Positions 1 to 9,972 of a stretch of 64,000 nt of DNA are shown one piece after another. Within the stretch, counting starts at the first letter, position 1; every line of letters starts with the position of its first letter. Source of the stretch: Mesostigma viride. Taxonomy: Eukaryota; Streptophyta; Mesostigmatophyceae; Mesostigmatales; Mesostigmataceae. The stretch covers positions 93,426-157,425 of the forward strand of contig RPFO01002028.1 in NCBI GenBank assembly GCA_009746045.1, written 5' to 3'. Under the pieces are notes generated by a model, which saw nothing but the letters and a program-made list of their open reading frames with translations, was not told the DNA's origin and did no database searches. The position numbers were made by a program, and so were the translations under genes.

Positions 1-6
1 CAAGTT

Positions 7-1616
7 CACTCACTCACTCACTCACTCACTCACTCACTCACTCACTCACTCACTCACTCACTCACTCACTCACTCACTCACTCACTCACTCACTCACTCA
101 CTCACTCACTCACTCACTCACTCACTCACTCACTCACTCACTCACTCACTCACTCACTCACTCACTCACTCACTCACTCACTCACTCACTCACTCACTCA
201 CTCACTCACTCACTCACTCACTCACTCACTCACTCACTCACTCACTCACTCACTCACTCACTCACTCACTCACTCACTCACTCACTCACTCACTCACTCA
301 CTCACTCACTCACTCACTCACTCACTCACTCACTCACTCACTCACTCACTCACTCACTCACTCACTCACTCACTCACTCACTCACTCACTCACTCACTCA
401 CTCACTCACTCACTCACTCACTCACTCACTCACTCACTCACTCACTCACTCACTCACTCACTCACTCACTCACTCACTCACTCACTCACTCACTCACTCA
501 CTCACTCACTCACTCACTCACTCACTCACTCACTCACTCACTCACTCACTCACTCACTCACTCACTCACTCACTCACTCACTCACTCACTCACTCACTCA
601 CTCACTCACTCACTCACTCACTCACTCACTCACTCACTCACTCACTCACTCACTCACTCACTCACTCACTCACTCACTCACTCACTCACTCACTCACTCA
701 CTCACTCACTCACTCACTCACTCACTCACTCACTCACTCACTCACTCACTCACTCACTCACTCACTCACTCACTCACTCACTCACTCACTCACTCACTCA
801 CTCACTCACTCACTCACTCACTCACTCACTCACTCACTCACTCACTCACTCACTCACTCACTCACTCACTCACTCACTCACTCACTCACTCACTCACTCA
901 CTCACTCACTCACTCACTCACTCACTCACTCACTCACTCACTCACTCACTCACTCACTCACTCACTCACTCACTCACTCACTCACTCACTCACTCACTCA
1001 CTCACTCACTCACTCACTCACTCACTCACTCACTCACTCACTCACTCACTCACTCACTCACTCACTCACTCACTCACTCACTCACTCACTCACTCACTCA
1101 CTCACTCACTCACTCACTCACTCACTCACTCACTCACTCACTCACTCACTCACTCACTCACTCACTCACTCACTCACTCACTCACTCACTCACTCACTCA
1201 CTCACTCACTCACTCACTCACTCACTCACTCACTCACTCACTCACTCACTCACTCACTCACTCACTCACTCACTCACTCACTCACTCACTCACTCACTCA
1301 CTCACTCACTCACTCACTCACTCACTCACTCACTCACTCACTCACTCACTCACTCACTCACTCACTCACTCACTCACTCACTCACTCACTCACTCACTCA
1401 CTCACTCACTCACTCACTCACTCACTCACTCACTCACTCACTCACTCACTCACTCACTCACTCACTCACTCACTCACTCACTCACTCACTCACTCACTCA
1501 CTCACTCACTCACTCACTCACTCACTCACTCACTCACTCACTCACTCACTCACTCACTCACTCACTCACTCACTCACTCACTCACTCACTCACTCACTCA
1601 CTCACTCACTCACTCA
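7..1616. repeat. (CTCA)n tetranucleotide microsatellite
   Basis: About 400 copies of a 4-bp unit run without a visible interruption from near the left edge of the window. A perfect array of 1.6 kb is unusually long for a tetranucleotide. It has either expanded recently or been homogenised, and its true length may be longer or shorter than assembled. It passes directly into a dinucleotide tract on its right. Confidence 0.98.
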
Positions 1617-1643
1617 CACTCACACACACACACACACACACAC
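1617..1643. repeat. (CA)n dinucleotide tract
   Basis: A short alternating CA run abuts the right end of the CTCA array and ends where unique sequence begins. It is probably a mutated extension of the tetranucleotide array. Confidence 0.9.
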
Positions 1644-3261
1644 ATTCTTTTCATGGATGGGCATCTGGTTTCCCATATCAGAGTGGGCATAAGCAAGAGT
1701 TTGTTTTAGAACTGAACTCCTTACTTCATTTAGCAAATGTGAGTCAACATTTCAGAATTATAATAATGGAAATTCCATTAGCTTACCGTATGATGCTACA
1801 CATGTTCATAGTGGTCAATTACGTGAGCTCCTTGAGCTAGTCACACGCACTGGGGGTACTGTGGTTGTTAAGACCTCACTTGGACATGTGCAATGTCTTG
1901 AATTGGTTGCTCATTGAGTGAGACATAATGTTGGACGTATTGTGGCTGCTTAACAATAACTTTGTGCACGCGTAATTCTTTAATCATGACTAATGTCGGG
2001 CGCGTTGCAATTATAAAGGGAGGCATGCAACTATGCAATGTGCGAACATATTAATTCCATTTAGGGTTATTGCAGTTCAAAAGGAGTGGTGCCGTCGCAA
2101 ACCGTGTAGATCCCGCTCTGAATGTTAGCCAGCCATAGTTGTAACTTACAAGGCTGCACATTTCCACCTCCATTTGTTTCCATCGTTGTGAATGACTCGA
2201 CTAACACGGATGAGTCAACAGCAGGCTCGAGATATCAACAGCATGGTCCGGGATCTCCATATTTCTGGCCTGCGCTAGTTGCTTTAGTGATAGTCTTTAC
2301 ATTGTCATCAAGTGAGTGAGACAACAAACATGACAATTGCCTGGGGCCAGCAGATAAATGTCCAAAATTATTTCAATGAGCAATAAAAGTGATTACTACA
2401 AGTAGTCAAGGAAGTGTTATCGCACAGCAAATTTGAAGCAATATCTTATGAATCACGTTCCATAGTGGCCATCATGATCGCACACACAAAAAGAGCATGC
2501 CCCTGAAAGAAAAGAGATCGGACTCAACGGACCTTACAAGTTGACCTTTCTTACCAACCAGTGTGCCTAGAACGTGAAGCGTGGGGCGGCCAGCAACGAA
2601 AGATTGTTCATGCAGACGGACCGCCCATGCTATTGCCGGGCGCATCAGTGTGTATGTCAATGAGACAACAGCGCAGGCCAGAGATCTGGAGAATCCGGAC
2701 CAAGGTAGCTCGAGCCTGCCGTTATGTTATCCGCGTTTTCGAGTCGTGCACGATGATGGATATGAACCAGTGTGTATGTGGCCATCAACACCAATTGCCG
2801 CCATCCATATTGTCATCAGGGCGTTGTGAGTTTCACGTTTGCTTTGTCGCTCATATTTCGCTTTGCCTTCGGCTTAGGCGAGCTCGCCTTGTCATCTCCA
2901 AAGAGTATGCAATGCCGCACAAGAAGACCGACATTTATTACTGCGCCAACTATCGTCCTCAAGATTGCCAGCATCTCCAAAGATCACCAAAGCCGCAACC
3001 AGATCGAGTGCGGCGCTGTGCCCTTCGCGTGCAATGCTCTGCTCTTCTACAGCCGTGGGGCTCGGAGCATTTGGGTTAATGTCGTCGCTAATAGCAGGCT
3101 TCGGGTCACCTTTCGCGAGGGTAACCCGTTGTAGCCATTCCTGAGAAAGCTGGTCGGTGTCCCTCATGGCTGGCGACTCCCGAGCACCTGCCACCTTCCC
3201 GCGCATGTTGCACGTCTGGCATTTTCATGGGCTTGCTTCGCGCCAACGCACGCTGTCCACC
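1644..3261. other. Unassigned unique sequence with short weak ORFs
   Basis: No gene could be supported here. An ATG-initiated 65-codon plus-strand frame at 2122-2319 ends in a hydrophobic stretch that could be a membrane helix. A second plus-strand frame at 2581-2829 reads reasonably as protein. Neither shows a recognisable motif, and no splice pattern joining them was convincing. The sequence around 2210 and around 2660 shows loose similarity that may be an old duplication. Confidence 0.4.
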
Positions 3262-3410
3262 ACAAGTTCACAAAGAGTTGGACGTGGTGTCTTTTTGGTG
3301 TTAAGGGTTTTGGTGTTAAAATGGTGTTAAAAATGGACCAATCGGCGCGAAGAGACTGAATTCGAGGATTTCGAGTATTAGCCAACGATATTACAAAATG
3401 AGTCCGTACC
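3262..3410 (+). repeat. Dispersed repeat family, copy A
   Basis: The block contains 'ttttggtgttaaggg', 'ggtgttaaaaatgg', 'ccaatcggcgc', 'gagactgaatt' and 'aacgatattacaa' in order. The same words occur in the same order at 14343-14445. 'gttcacaaagagtt' is also shared between this region and the DNA flanking the second copy. The family is unknown; no coding potential or terminal structure was seen. Confidence 0.7.
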
Positions 3411-4021
3411 AGGATTTCTGAACTTTACTGAACGAAATGGCTTTGCTCAGCCGTCTGTTCAGTCAGAACAAGGTTAGCGTAGTACCGGTGTTCAGTGAAA
3501 CCGCGTTGACGGTAAACAGAGCCGTTTCCCGCGCAATTCCGCGGCGCGCTGACCGTTCCGGTGTCGCGGAGTCGAATTAGAGGTGGAAAATTTCACTGCG
3601 TGCGCGGGGCAAGACAGCCTGGCCGGTGATGGCTATGGATAAAGCAGGGATAAAGAAATGAATGGCGGTGCTGCACTAGACATCGATTCTGGGGCATATT
3701 GAGTGCTTGCAAACAATGCTGACAGTGATCGGAGTGTCATTTATTTGAAATATCGCGATAGTTTTAACCCCGTGAAAGCTGCAGCCTATTTTTTGTGGAA
3801 AAAGGTCCGTTCGGCCTGCATCGGCGCTGTGCGATTTAGCAACTAGATTTAGCGAGCAGCTGGGCGTGTTGATGATTCCTGGTCGAATGTAAGTCTTCTT
3901 TAGCGCGCCCGCTCGCTTTTAGGGAAGACCTTGACTTGGCGAGTGGGTAATCCGACGACTTCGCTCATATATATCGAATAGGCAGGGATATCCATGCCTA
4001 GTGCCCGAACGTGGCGACAAT
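3411..4021. other. Unassigned sequence upstream of the OTU gene
   Basis: No open frame of note, RNA gene or repeat was recognised. The segment could hold the promoter or an upstream exon of the OTU-like gene, but nothing in the sequence shows this directly. Confidence 0.3.
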
Positions 4022-4654
4022 ATGAAGTTCATGCCGCGCACTACGCAATTATCTTTCGAGTATTTGTGGTTACACTTTACTGCCGGTGAGCATGGTGTTG
4101 CTTGTACTCACCACAGGCCTTCAGCAGTTTACCCTCCAAGTGCCATGAAGATCTGCGCCACTCCACGTGATGGCAACTGTCTGTTTGGGGCTATAACTCA
4201 TCAGCGCACAAGAAACATCATGGGGACACACCCATGCCGACAGGAAGTCGTGGACTATATGCAGGTAATGTGGAGATGCCTATGTTGTTGTTCTTTACGT
4301 GTTTAGTACCATGTTTGCTCGCCTGCATTTCACATGTCCTTTCCATTGGCCTGTCGATCACAGCATGTTTTGTGCGCCCACGTACACACGTCATTATACA
4401 CGTTTGCCACCTGCACTGCCGTCAACTCATTCCTAGTACGCCCACTCTTAATCATAACTGCTGGACTATGGGGTGCTGTACCATACATATATTGCCACGT
4501 TTCTGCAGGCGCACGCGCCCTTCTTCGCTTCTTTTAATGAAAAGGAAGAGGTCTCCTTTCTAGATTATTTGTCACGGATGCGCAAGGATGGCTCATGGGG
4601 CGGCAATCGAGTGCTGCAGCCCTGGTGTACCGCGTTAACATCAATGTCCACCAC
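4022..4654 (+). CDS. OTU-family cysteine protease, partial and frameshifted
   Basis: Two exons are visible. Exon 1 runs from an ATG at 4022 (or a later ATG at 4145) to 4264, with donor 'CAG|gtaatg'. Exon 2 runs from 4509, after 'ttctgcag', to about 4654. Exon 1 contains PRDGNCLFGAITHQ, the catalytic Asp/Cys block of OTU deubiquitinases, with the Cys codon at 4178-4180. Exon 2 carries the family's second block: a YLSRMRKDGSWGGN stretch, then an LQ-A-L segment and an INVHH strand. Known OTU proteins cleave ubiquitin or ubiquitin-like conjugates. The last part is readable only after a one-base shift near 4615-4622, since the open frame otherwise runs into unrelated residues. The third conserved block with the catalytic His was not found downstream, where short repeats begin. 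This may be a decayed or truncated copy, or the frameshift may be a sequencing error. Confidence 0.65.
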
Positions 4655-4748
4655 GTACGTGGTCTCACCCATTACATGTTGTTACTAATTTACAAGCTCC
4701 ATTGTCAAAATAATTTGTGTGTTTTATCCATGATAACAAGTAGACCCG

Positions 4749-4767
4749 GTAGGGGCCAAGCCCCTAC
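4749..4767. other. Perfect short inverted repeat
   Basis: An 8-bp arm (GTAGGGGC) faces its exact complement across a 3-base loop. It lies just downstream of the OTU fragment. Its role is unknown and it could be chance. Confidence 0.5.
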
Positions 4768-4929
4768 TGGTACAGTTATTCCGTCATTCACGTCTTTCGT
4801 TGTGTTCAAGGTTTTTGTGGGGTCGACCCAACTTAACACATGAATGACTCTACTTAATTGTACTAATTTGAACTAAAGATACTCAAACATACTGTTCTGA
4901 ACTACTTTGAACTTGAATGCCGAAATCTG

Positions 4930-4975
4930 ATGCGACCCAACGGGAGCACGAGTTTAATTAATCATGCGACCCAAC
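4930..4975 (+). mobile_element. 22-bp retrotransposon 3'-end insertion with 12-bp target-site duplication
   Basis: ATGCGACCCAAC occurs at 4930-4941 and again at 4964-4975. Between them lie 22 bases beginning GGGAGCACGAGT and ending in a TTAATTAAT-like tail. This is exactly the final part of the retrotransposon 3' end seen elsewhere in the window (for example 38365-38395 and 51467-51498). The simplest reading is a target-primed insertion that was 5'-truncated almost at once. Confidence 0.75.
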
Positions 4976-5204
4976 TTAAGTCGTGAACACAACTTAAGCC
5001 AACCCAACTGAAGGCATGAATGACTGTACATACTATATTATTAGGGTGAAGAGACATGCCGTTTGCTTTCAATTGGTGGTTGGGTTGTTTGCTTGGCTGT
5101 TTGGTTCGGTGGGTGAGTGCAGTGTAGGGGCTAGGGCAACTTGGCAGCACCTGGATAACCCGTGGATGATGGTACTTACCCGGAGTGCTTTGTTTAGTAT
5201 GGTG

Positions 5205-5430
5205 CACCCGTGCGTGGTCAGTGGGTAAAGCCTGTGCTTGGTCATGCAGTGAGTTGAACGTGTGGTTTTGGTCAGTATAGGGAACCCGTGTTTGGTCATG
5301 CAGTGGGTGGAACGTGTGCTTGGTCAGTAGGTGGAACCCGTGTGTGGTCAGTGGGTGGAACGTGTGCTTGGTCAGTGGGTGGAACATGTGCTTGGTCAGT
5401 GGGCTGAACGTGTGCTTGGTGAATAGTGTG
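5205..5430. repeat. ~22-bp degenerate minisatellite
   Basis: Units resembling 'gtgcttggtcagtgggtgga' recur about eight times with single-base changes (cttggt/gtggt, aacgtg/aacccg). The open frames across it follow from the repeat and are not taken as genes. Confidence 0.85.
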
Positions 5431-5607
5431 GGTGGGAGGATTACCATTGCCATGATAGTACTTAGAAACATGACAAAGGTAGAGACACTGTCTCCTTTAA
5501 TGCATTAACCTACTGATGCCGAAAATGCCCGGTAAAAGTCCTCTGCAGATTGATCATGACGATTTTCGGAGCTCGAAATCCAAAGCGTATTTCCCCGGCC
5601 GTTTGCA

Positions 5608-6483
5608 CTCCCTCCCTCCCTCCCTCCCTCCCTCCCTCCCTCCCTCCCTCCCTCCCTCCCTCCCTCCCTCCCTCCTCCCTCCCTCCCTCCCTCCCTCCCT
5701 CCTCCCTCCCTCCCTCCTCCTCCCTCCCTCCCTCCCTCCCTCCCTCCCTCCCTCCTCCCTCCTCCCTCCCTCCCTCCCTCCCTCCCTCCCTCTCCCTCCC
5801 TCCTCCCTCCCTCCCTCCCTCCCTCCCTCCTCCCTCCCTCCCTCCCTCCCTCCCTCCCTCCCTCCCTCCTCCCTCCCTCCCTCCCTCCCTCCCTCCCTCC
5901 CTCCCTCCCTCCCTCCCTCCCTCCTCCCTCCCTCCCTCCCTCCCTCCCTCCCTCCCTCCCTCCCTCCCTCCCTCCTCCCTCCCTCCCTCCCTCCCTCCTC
6001 CCTCCCTCCCTCCCTCCCTCCCTCCCTCCTCCCTCCCTCCCTCCCTCCCTCCCTCCTCCCTCCCTCCCTCCCTCCCTCCCTCCTCCCTCCCTCCCTCCCT
6101 CCTCTCCCTCCCTCCCTCCCTCCCTCCCTCCCTCCCTCCCTCCCTCCCTCCTCCTCCCTCCCTCCCTCCCTCCCTCCTCCCTCCCTCCCTCCCTCCCTCC
6201 CTCCCTCCCTCCCTCCCTCCCTCCTCCCTCCCTCCCTCCCTCCCTCCCTCCCTCCCTCCCTCCCTCCCTCCTCCCTCCCTCCCTCCCTCCCTCCTCCCTC
6301 CCTCCCTCCCTCCCTCCCTCCCTCCCTCCCTCCCTCCCTCCCTCCCTCCCTCCCTCCCTCCCTCCCTCCCTCCCTCCCTCCCTCCCTCCCTCCCTCCCTC
6401 CCTCCCTCCCTCCCTCCCTCCCTCCCTCCCTCCCTCCCTCCCTCCCTCCCTCCCTCCCTCCCTCCCTCCCTCCCTCCCTCCCT
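5608..6483. repeat. (CCCT)n microsatellite with CCT interruptions
   Basis: About 875 bp of CCCT units are broken at many points by a one-base-shorter unit, and the last ~190 bp are uninterrupted. The strand is extreme in composition: pyrimidine-only on plus, purine-only on minus. It could therefore form triplex (H-DNA) or, on the G-rich strand, quadruplex structures. Confidence 0.97.
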
Positions 6484-6533
6484 CACGCACGCACGCACGC
6501 ACACACGCACGCACCACGCACGCACTCACGCAC
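6484..6533. repeat. (CACG)n tail
   Basis: A short CACG/CACA-rich run caps the right end of the CCCT array. It shows the same pattern of a second simple unit at the array edge as the CTCA/CA pair at the window start. Confidence 0.85.
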
Positions 6534-6736
6534 TCTTTCATTCAATGCATCATGCCCTTGGAACCGTACTATAGCCACTTGAGGGGGATAAAATCCTCAT
6601 CTCAGCTGTCCTGTACTGTAATTGCAGACGAGGCGGTAGTGTAGCGGATATCCTCAGGGGCAATAACCTCCACCTGCGAACTTCTACCCTGCATTCTAGC
6701 AATGGGCCGCGGGGCTCGTGGGTATTAAACAGGAGC

Positions 6737-6934
6737 ATGCCCCCCATTAAAATTAAATTAAATTAAATCATAACATGACTCCGTTGGGAGATCATGTAGC
6801 ACATATGCCCGTGGATGGATGGAGGGGGGACAAAGCCGCGAAACCAAACTAATCTTACTCTGAGCTAATCTAATCTAGAAAACCCTACCTATTCTACTCA
6901 GCAAAGCGCCCCTTCCGCTTGGGCCCACCCCCAT
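6737..6934 (-). mobile_element. Non-LTR retrotransposon 3' fragment (family 1)
   Basis: Read on the minus strand, this carries the last few codons and 3' UTR of the same element as the copy to its right. It ends with CTCCCAACGGAG (6779-6790 on plus as its complement) and an AT-rich tail of AATTT units at 6748-6768. It aligns in order with the 3' UTR of the 6935-8478 copy, including the 'gccgcg', 'tctaatctagaaaa' and 'gcgcc' landmarks. It is severely 5'-truncated. Confidence 0.75.
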
Positions 6935-8478
6935 CAAATTAAATTAAATTATATGATAACATGCCTCCGTTGGGAGATCATGTAGCACATATTCCATGAT
7001 GGATGGGTGGAGTGGAGGAAGCCGCGTCATCGAACTAACCTAACTCTAAGCTATCTAGTCTAGAAAATCCTAACTACACTACTCATCAAAACGCCTCCTC
7101 CTCTTGGGGGGAGGGGGCTTGCCCACAGGGTCGGGCGTGTGAGCCTTGACAATCTTCTGCCACCGCGTCTTGTCCTGCACGACAGTCCAAAGACGGGAGA
7201 GAGAGTGGATACGGTGTTCAAACTGGGCTGGGACCACTAGGTCGTCCAGCAACATCTGGATGTAGTTCGTGACAGGTTTCCCTACCCTTTTGGGAATGCC
7301 CTTGGGGCCAGGCCAGGTCAGAATGTGTCGCCCTGGCTGGCCAAGCCGCTGGGGGCCGGCCAGACCAAGGGCGGTGTCGACCTGGCTGGTGCGAGCAAGG
7401 TGTCCTACAAATGCTATCCTACGCTGCCTAATCTCGTCCGAAATACGAGGCATACCATGATACAAAGACTCTGATGACGGGCGCTCAGAAAACCCTACGT
7501 TAAGGACCTGTCGGAGCATCCTGTAAAACGTGCCGTTGAGCCTAGCTGCCAGTTTGGGTGTGATGGTCCACGCCTCGGCGCCATACGTGAGCACCGCGAG
7601 GACAAGGACCTTGAAGAGCATGCGCTTGCGGTGCTCGCCCAGGCCCTTCGAGCGCCAGTAGGTGTTGAGCGAACGGAGCCTGGCCCAGGCCAGGCTGATG
7701 CGGGTGTCCACATCGTCTGCAGTGTCAGGAAGCCAACTCCCCAACAGTTTGAAGCGATCGCGGAATGGGACCTCCGTCCCGTCGAGCAGGCGCGGCAGCG
7801 GTGGTGTACTGGAGGCCCCAATCACCATCGCCTCAGTTTTGACACTAATCTCCAACCCCACAGCCCGCGCCTCCAGGCCCAGACAGTCCAGCCAGGTCTG
7901 AATGTGCTCGGGGCTCGCGATGAGGGTGGTGTCATCCGCATAAATCAGGTCGGCCAGGCGGTAACCAGGTTTAACCCCGCCGTGCGCGCTCTCGTTAAGG
8001 ATGTCCAAGCCTGGCTCGAACCCCTTAAGAGCAGTAAAGCGCGCACGTGCCCAGCGCATGACGTGATCCACGACAATAATGAACAGGTATGGGGACAGGA
8101 CACAACCTTGCCACACCCCGCGTGGTGAAGGGGGAATGGTGGGGTGGTGCCGTCCGCAGTCCGCACTACTGCCTGTGAGCCCTCATACAGTCGGCGAATG
8201 GCAGCAATAAACGCAGGTGCATGGTACCCGATCCAGAGCTAGGATGGCCCAAAGAGCCTCCCAGAGAACTGTGTCAAAGGCCTTGATATAGTCAACAAAA
8301 ATGAAGACCAGCGGCTAACTGTCAGGGGGAAGGCGACGCACCTCCTCCATCAACCGGCGCGCGACAAACACAGCCATGACAGTGTAACGACCACGACGGA
8401 AACCCATCTGAGACTCACCCAGGTGTGGGTCCAGCCCACCCCCATGCCAGGCCTTAATTTTGAGCTCTGAGACATCAT
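6935..8478 (-). mobile_element. 5'-truncated LINE-type retrotransposon (family 1)
   Basis: The element's 3' end lies at the left, with an AATTT-type tail at 6935-6950 and the terminal hairpin complement at 6965-6976. A 3' UTR follows, then the C-terminal half of a reverse transcriptase reading leftward. The 5' side stops abruptly near 8478, where a plus-oriented copy of the same family's 3' UTR begins, so two insertions meet there head to head. No full-length element is present. Confidence 0.85.
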
Positions 8479-8503
8479 GGTGGTGCAGGTGCCCTTGGTG
8501 CAC
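7079..8503 (-). pseudogene. LINE ORF2 reverse transcriptase, C-terminal part, inactivated
   Basis: The longest intact piece (7079-8116) includes GCVLSPYLF, the catalytic LIYADDTTLIA motif, and a cysteine-poor C-terminal region ending KPPPPKRRRRFDE. Upstream in two other frames lie the QMGFRRGRY block and FIFVDYIKAFDTVLWEAL (RT block A). To join these pieces one must pass an in-frame TAG at 8315-8317 and at least two frameshifts (near 8240 and 8120), so the copy is dead. In live relatives this domain copies the element RNA at a nicked target. No endonuclease or ORF1 is attached. Confidence 0.85.
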
Positions 8504-8640
8504 CTAGAGCAGGTGTAGTTTACACCCTAGCCTTGCAGGAAGTAGCTCAGAATGTATGAAAAGCCATATGCCCCTTCTCAGGGATATGTGCTACATGTAC
8601 TCCCAACGGAGTTATGTTCTTAATTAGTTAACTAATTAAT
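8479..8640 (+). mobile_element. Retrotransposon 3' UTR fragment (family 1, plus orientation)
   Basis: This matches the 3' UTR of the element ending at 11857 over its whole length. Shared landmarks are 'gtgcacctagagcag', 'ccttgcaggaagtagct', 'gtatga' and 'atgtgctaca'. It ends with the hairpin CTCCCAACGGAG at 8600-8611 and a TTAATTAG-type tail. It is non-coding. Confidence 0.8.
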
Positions 8641-8975
8641 GCCCCTGATGAAGGAAGGTACACTTGTCGCAGATTGCGGCCCATTTCTCCTTGTCTATCA
8701 TGAGGGGACGGAGTACAGATAGTCCTAGAAGCCCTGAATCCTCAATCATTTGCAATCGTACGTCGTCATGGATATTCGCCTGCCGACCCACTCACTCGAT
8801 CACTGGCTCTACGTTGTTGCCGGCTCCTCCCCAATGCATGGGAGGAGTCGAGTATCCATTATCCTACACGAGTATCCATTGATCCAACCGTATAGGCATC
8901 TTCATTCGATGTATTAATGCTCCGTGGGACCGTGGCTCCCCGACGCGACGTGTTCCTTATTAAGCAATCAAGCAG
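8641..8975. other. Unassigned sequence between retrotransposon copies
   Basis: No coding or RNA feature was recognised. A decayed 3'-end-like segment (GCTCCGTGGGACCG) near 8919 may be a remnant of another insertion. Confidence 0.35.
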
Positions 8976-9504
8976 TTAATTAATTAATTAATTAATTAAT
9001 TAATTAATTAATTAGACTCGTGCTCCCGTTGGGGAGTCACGGAGCATTAACCCCAATGGATGGATGGATGGGTGCAAACAGTCCTACCGGTCTAATCTAT
9101 CTACATCAGCTACCTACAACATCTATCTAAACAACATCACGCTACCCTTAGTAGGGGAGCTGTCTGGCGTGCCTCCCGCGGGTTTGCACACGCGGGCGCT
9201 TCCCCACGGGGGGGGGCTCGTTGCCCTCTATGACCTGGGCCCACTTGGCCTTGTCCATCAGCTTCTTCCAAATCACGGAGAGGCCTAGGCCCCCCATGTC
9301 CTCTACTAGCTGTTTGTTGAAGGTGCGGGCCTTGCGGTGTCTAACATCACGGGGCCCGGCCCACGTCAGGAGGTGCCGGCCAGGCTGAGCTGGTCGCAGT
9401 CCCGCGGGGGGGCCGGCACGTGAGGTGTCTACCTGGTTGGTGCGAGCTAGGTGCCCTACGAGCTGCAGGCGCCGCTGCTTAATGGTGCTGGTGACATATG
9501 ACAT
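8976..9504 (-). mobile_element. 5'-truncated LINE-type retrotransposon (family 2)
   Basis: On the minus strand the element ends with hairpin CTCCCCAACGGGAG (complement of 9023-9036), then GAGTC and a TTAA-unit tail of about 40 bp (8976-9014). Inside lies the C-terminal end of a reverse-transcriptase ORF. The 5' break is at about 9505. The 3' end differs in sequence from family 1 but keeps the same hairpin plan. Confidence 0.85.
9148..9504 (-). pseudogene. LINE ORF2 C-terminal fragment (family 2)
   Basis: The open frame reads IKQRRLQLVGHLARTNQVD, then a GRHLLTWAGP block, and a C-terminus with KWAQVIEGNEPPPVGKRPR. These parallel IRQRRIAFVGHLARTSQVD, RHILTWPGP and RWQKIVKAHTPDPVGKPP in the 7079-8116 copy, so both are one broad clade of elements. 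Only the region after the RT palm is present, so no activity is possible. Confidence 0.85.
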
Positions 9505-9611
9505 TAATTAATTTATAGCCCTGGTTTGGCGACGCGGTGGCCAATATTGGACAATGGACATATACCATTTCATATACCACGCCACTAACATGTGCGCATG
9601 ATCTCCCAGCC

Positions 9612-9672
9612 ACGAGCCACGAGGTAGCCATGGCTGTCGGAGCTCATAACTTTCACGTTTGAGCCCCGAATT
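9612..9672 (+). other. tRNA-Met-like degenerate module in the element's 5' end
   Basis: The stretch holds CTCATAA, as in an elongator tRNA-Met anticodon loop. A GTTTGAGCCCC segment follows at 9657-9667 where the T-arm and pol III B box would be. Stems are poorly paired, so it is not an active tRNA. It could be a relic pol III promoter. Confidence 0.35.
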
Positions 9673-9839
9673 CAGCTGTGAATACCACAATCGCTTCGTC
9701 TTTCTTAGACGCACATGCTGATATAATTTTCCAAAGCCGGCCATATAGTATAACGCACTATATCAAAGAGACAACTATATGGCGAATAAGGTAGGTGTAA
9801 GTTGGCGATGCCATGGTAACCGGAGACGTCCGTCCTATA

Positions 9840-9888
9840 GTCAGCAAAATTGGTGCGAGAGGTCCCCAGTTCGATTCCGGTCGGATTC
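9840..9888 (+). other. tRNA-Pro-like 3' half with intact B box
   Basis: TTGGTGCGAGAGGTCCCC followed by AGTTCGATTCC (9868-9878) closely matches the anticodon-loop-to-T-arm half of a tRNA-Pro(UGG). The 5' half is absent or scrambled. It lies about 90 bp upstream of the ORF1 start of the retroelement. A tRNA-derived 5' UTR or internal promoter is the likely explanation; a truncated tRNA gene hit by the insertion is the alternative. Confidence 0.5.
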
Positions 9889-9972
9889 ATTTGCAGATCG
9901 CGTTTTCCGCGTTTTCCGCGGCCCGGCACTGAACGCAAAGGTTTTCACCTTTGCGGAGTGTCTGATCAGAAT

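Noticed and set aside
2210-2700. Possible duplicated exon pair (ATGAG-CAACAGC-AGGC...GAGAT words)
   Set aside because: The similarity is short and gapped, the reading frames are not consistent, and no splice sites support it.
5510-6644. Long Pro/Ser/Leu and Gly/Arg/Glu frames over the CCCT array
   Set aside because: They are products of the tetranucleotide repeat in all frames, with no supporting non-repetitive coding sequence.
6630-6735. tRNA-like segment with an A-box-like word (TAGTGTAGCGG)
   Set aside because: No matching acceptor, anticodon or T arm could be folded, and no good B box follows.
6923-8445. GCCCACCCCCAT at 6923-6934 and 8434-8445 as a target-site duplication of the family-1 LINE copy
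   Set aside because: Both occurrences fall inside retrotransposon coding sequence (one in the neighbouring copy, one within the RT region), so a chance C-rich match is more likely.
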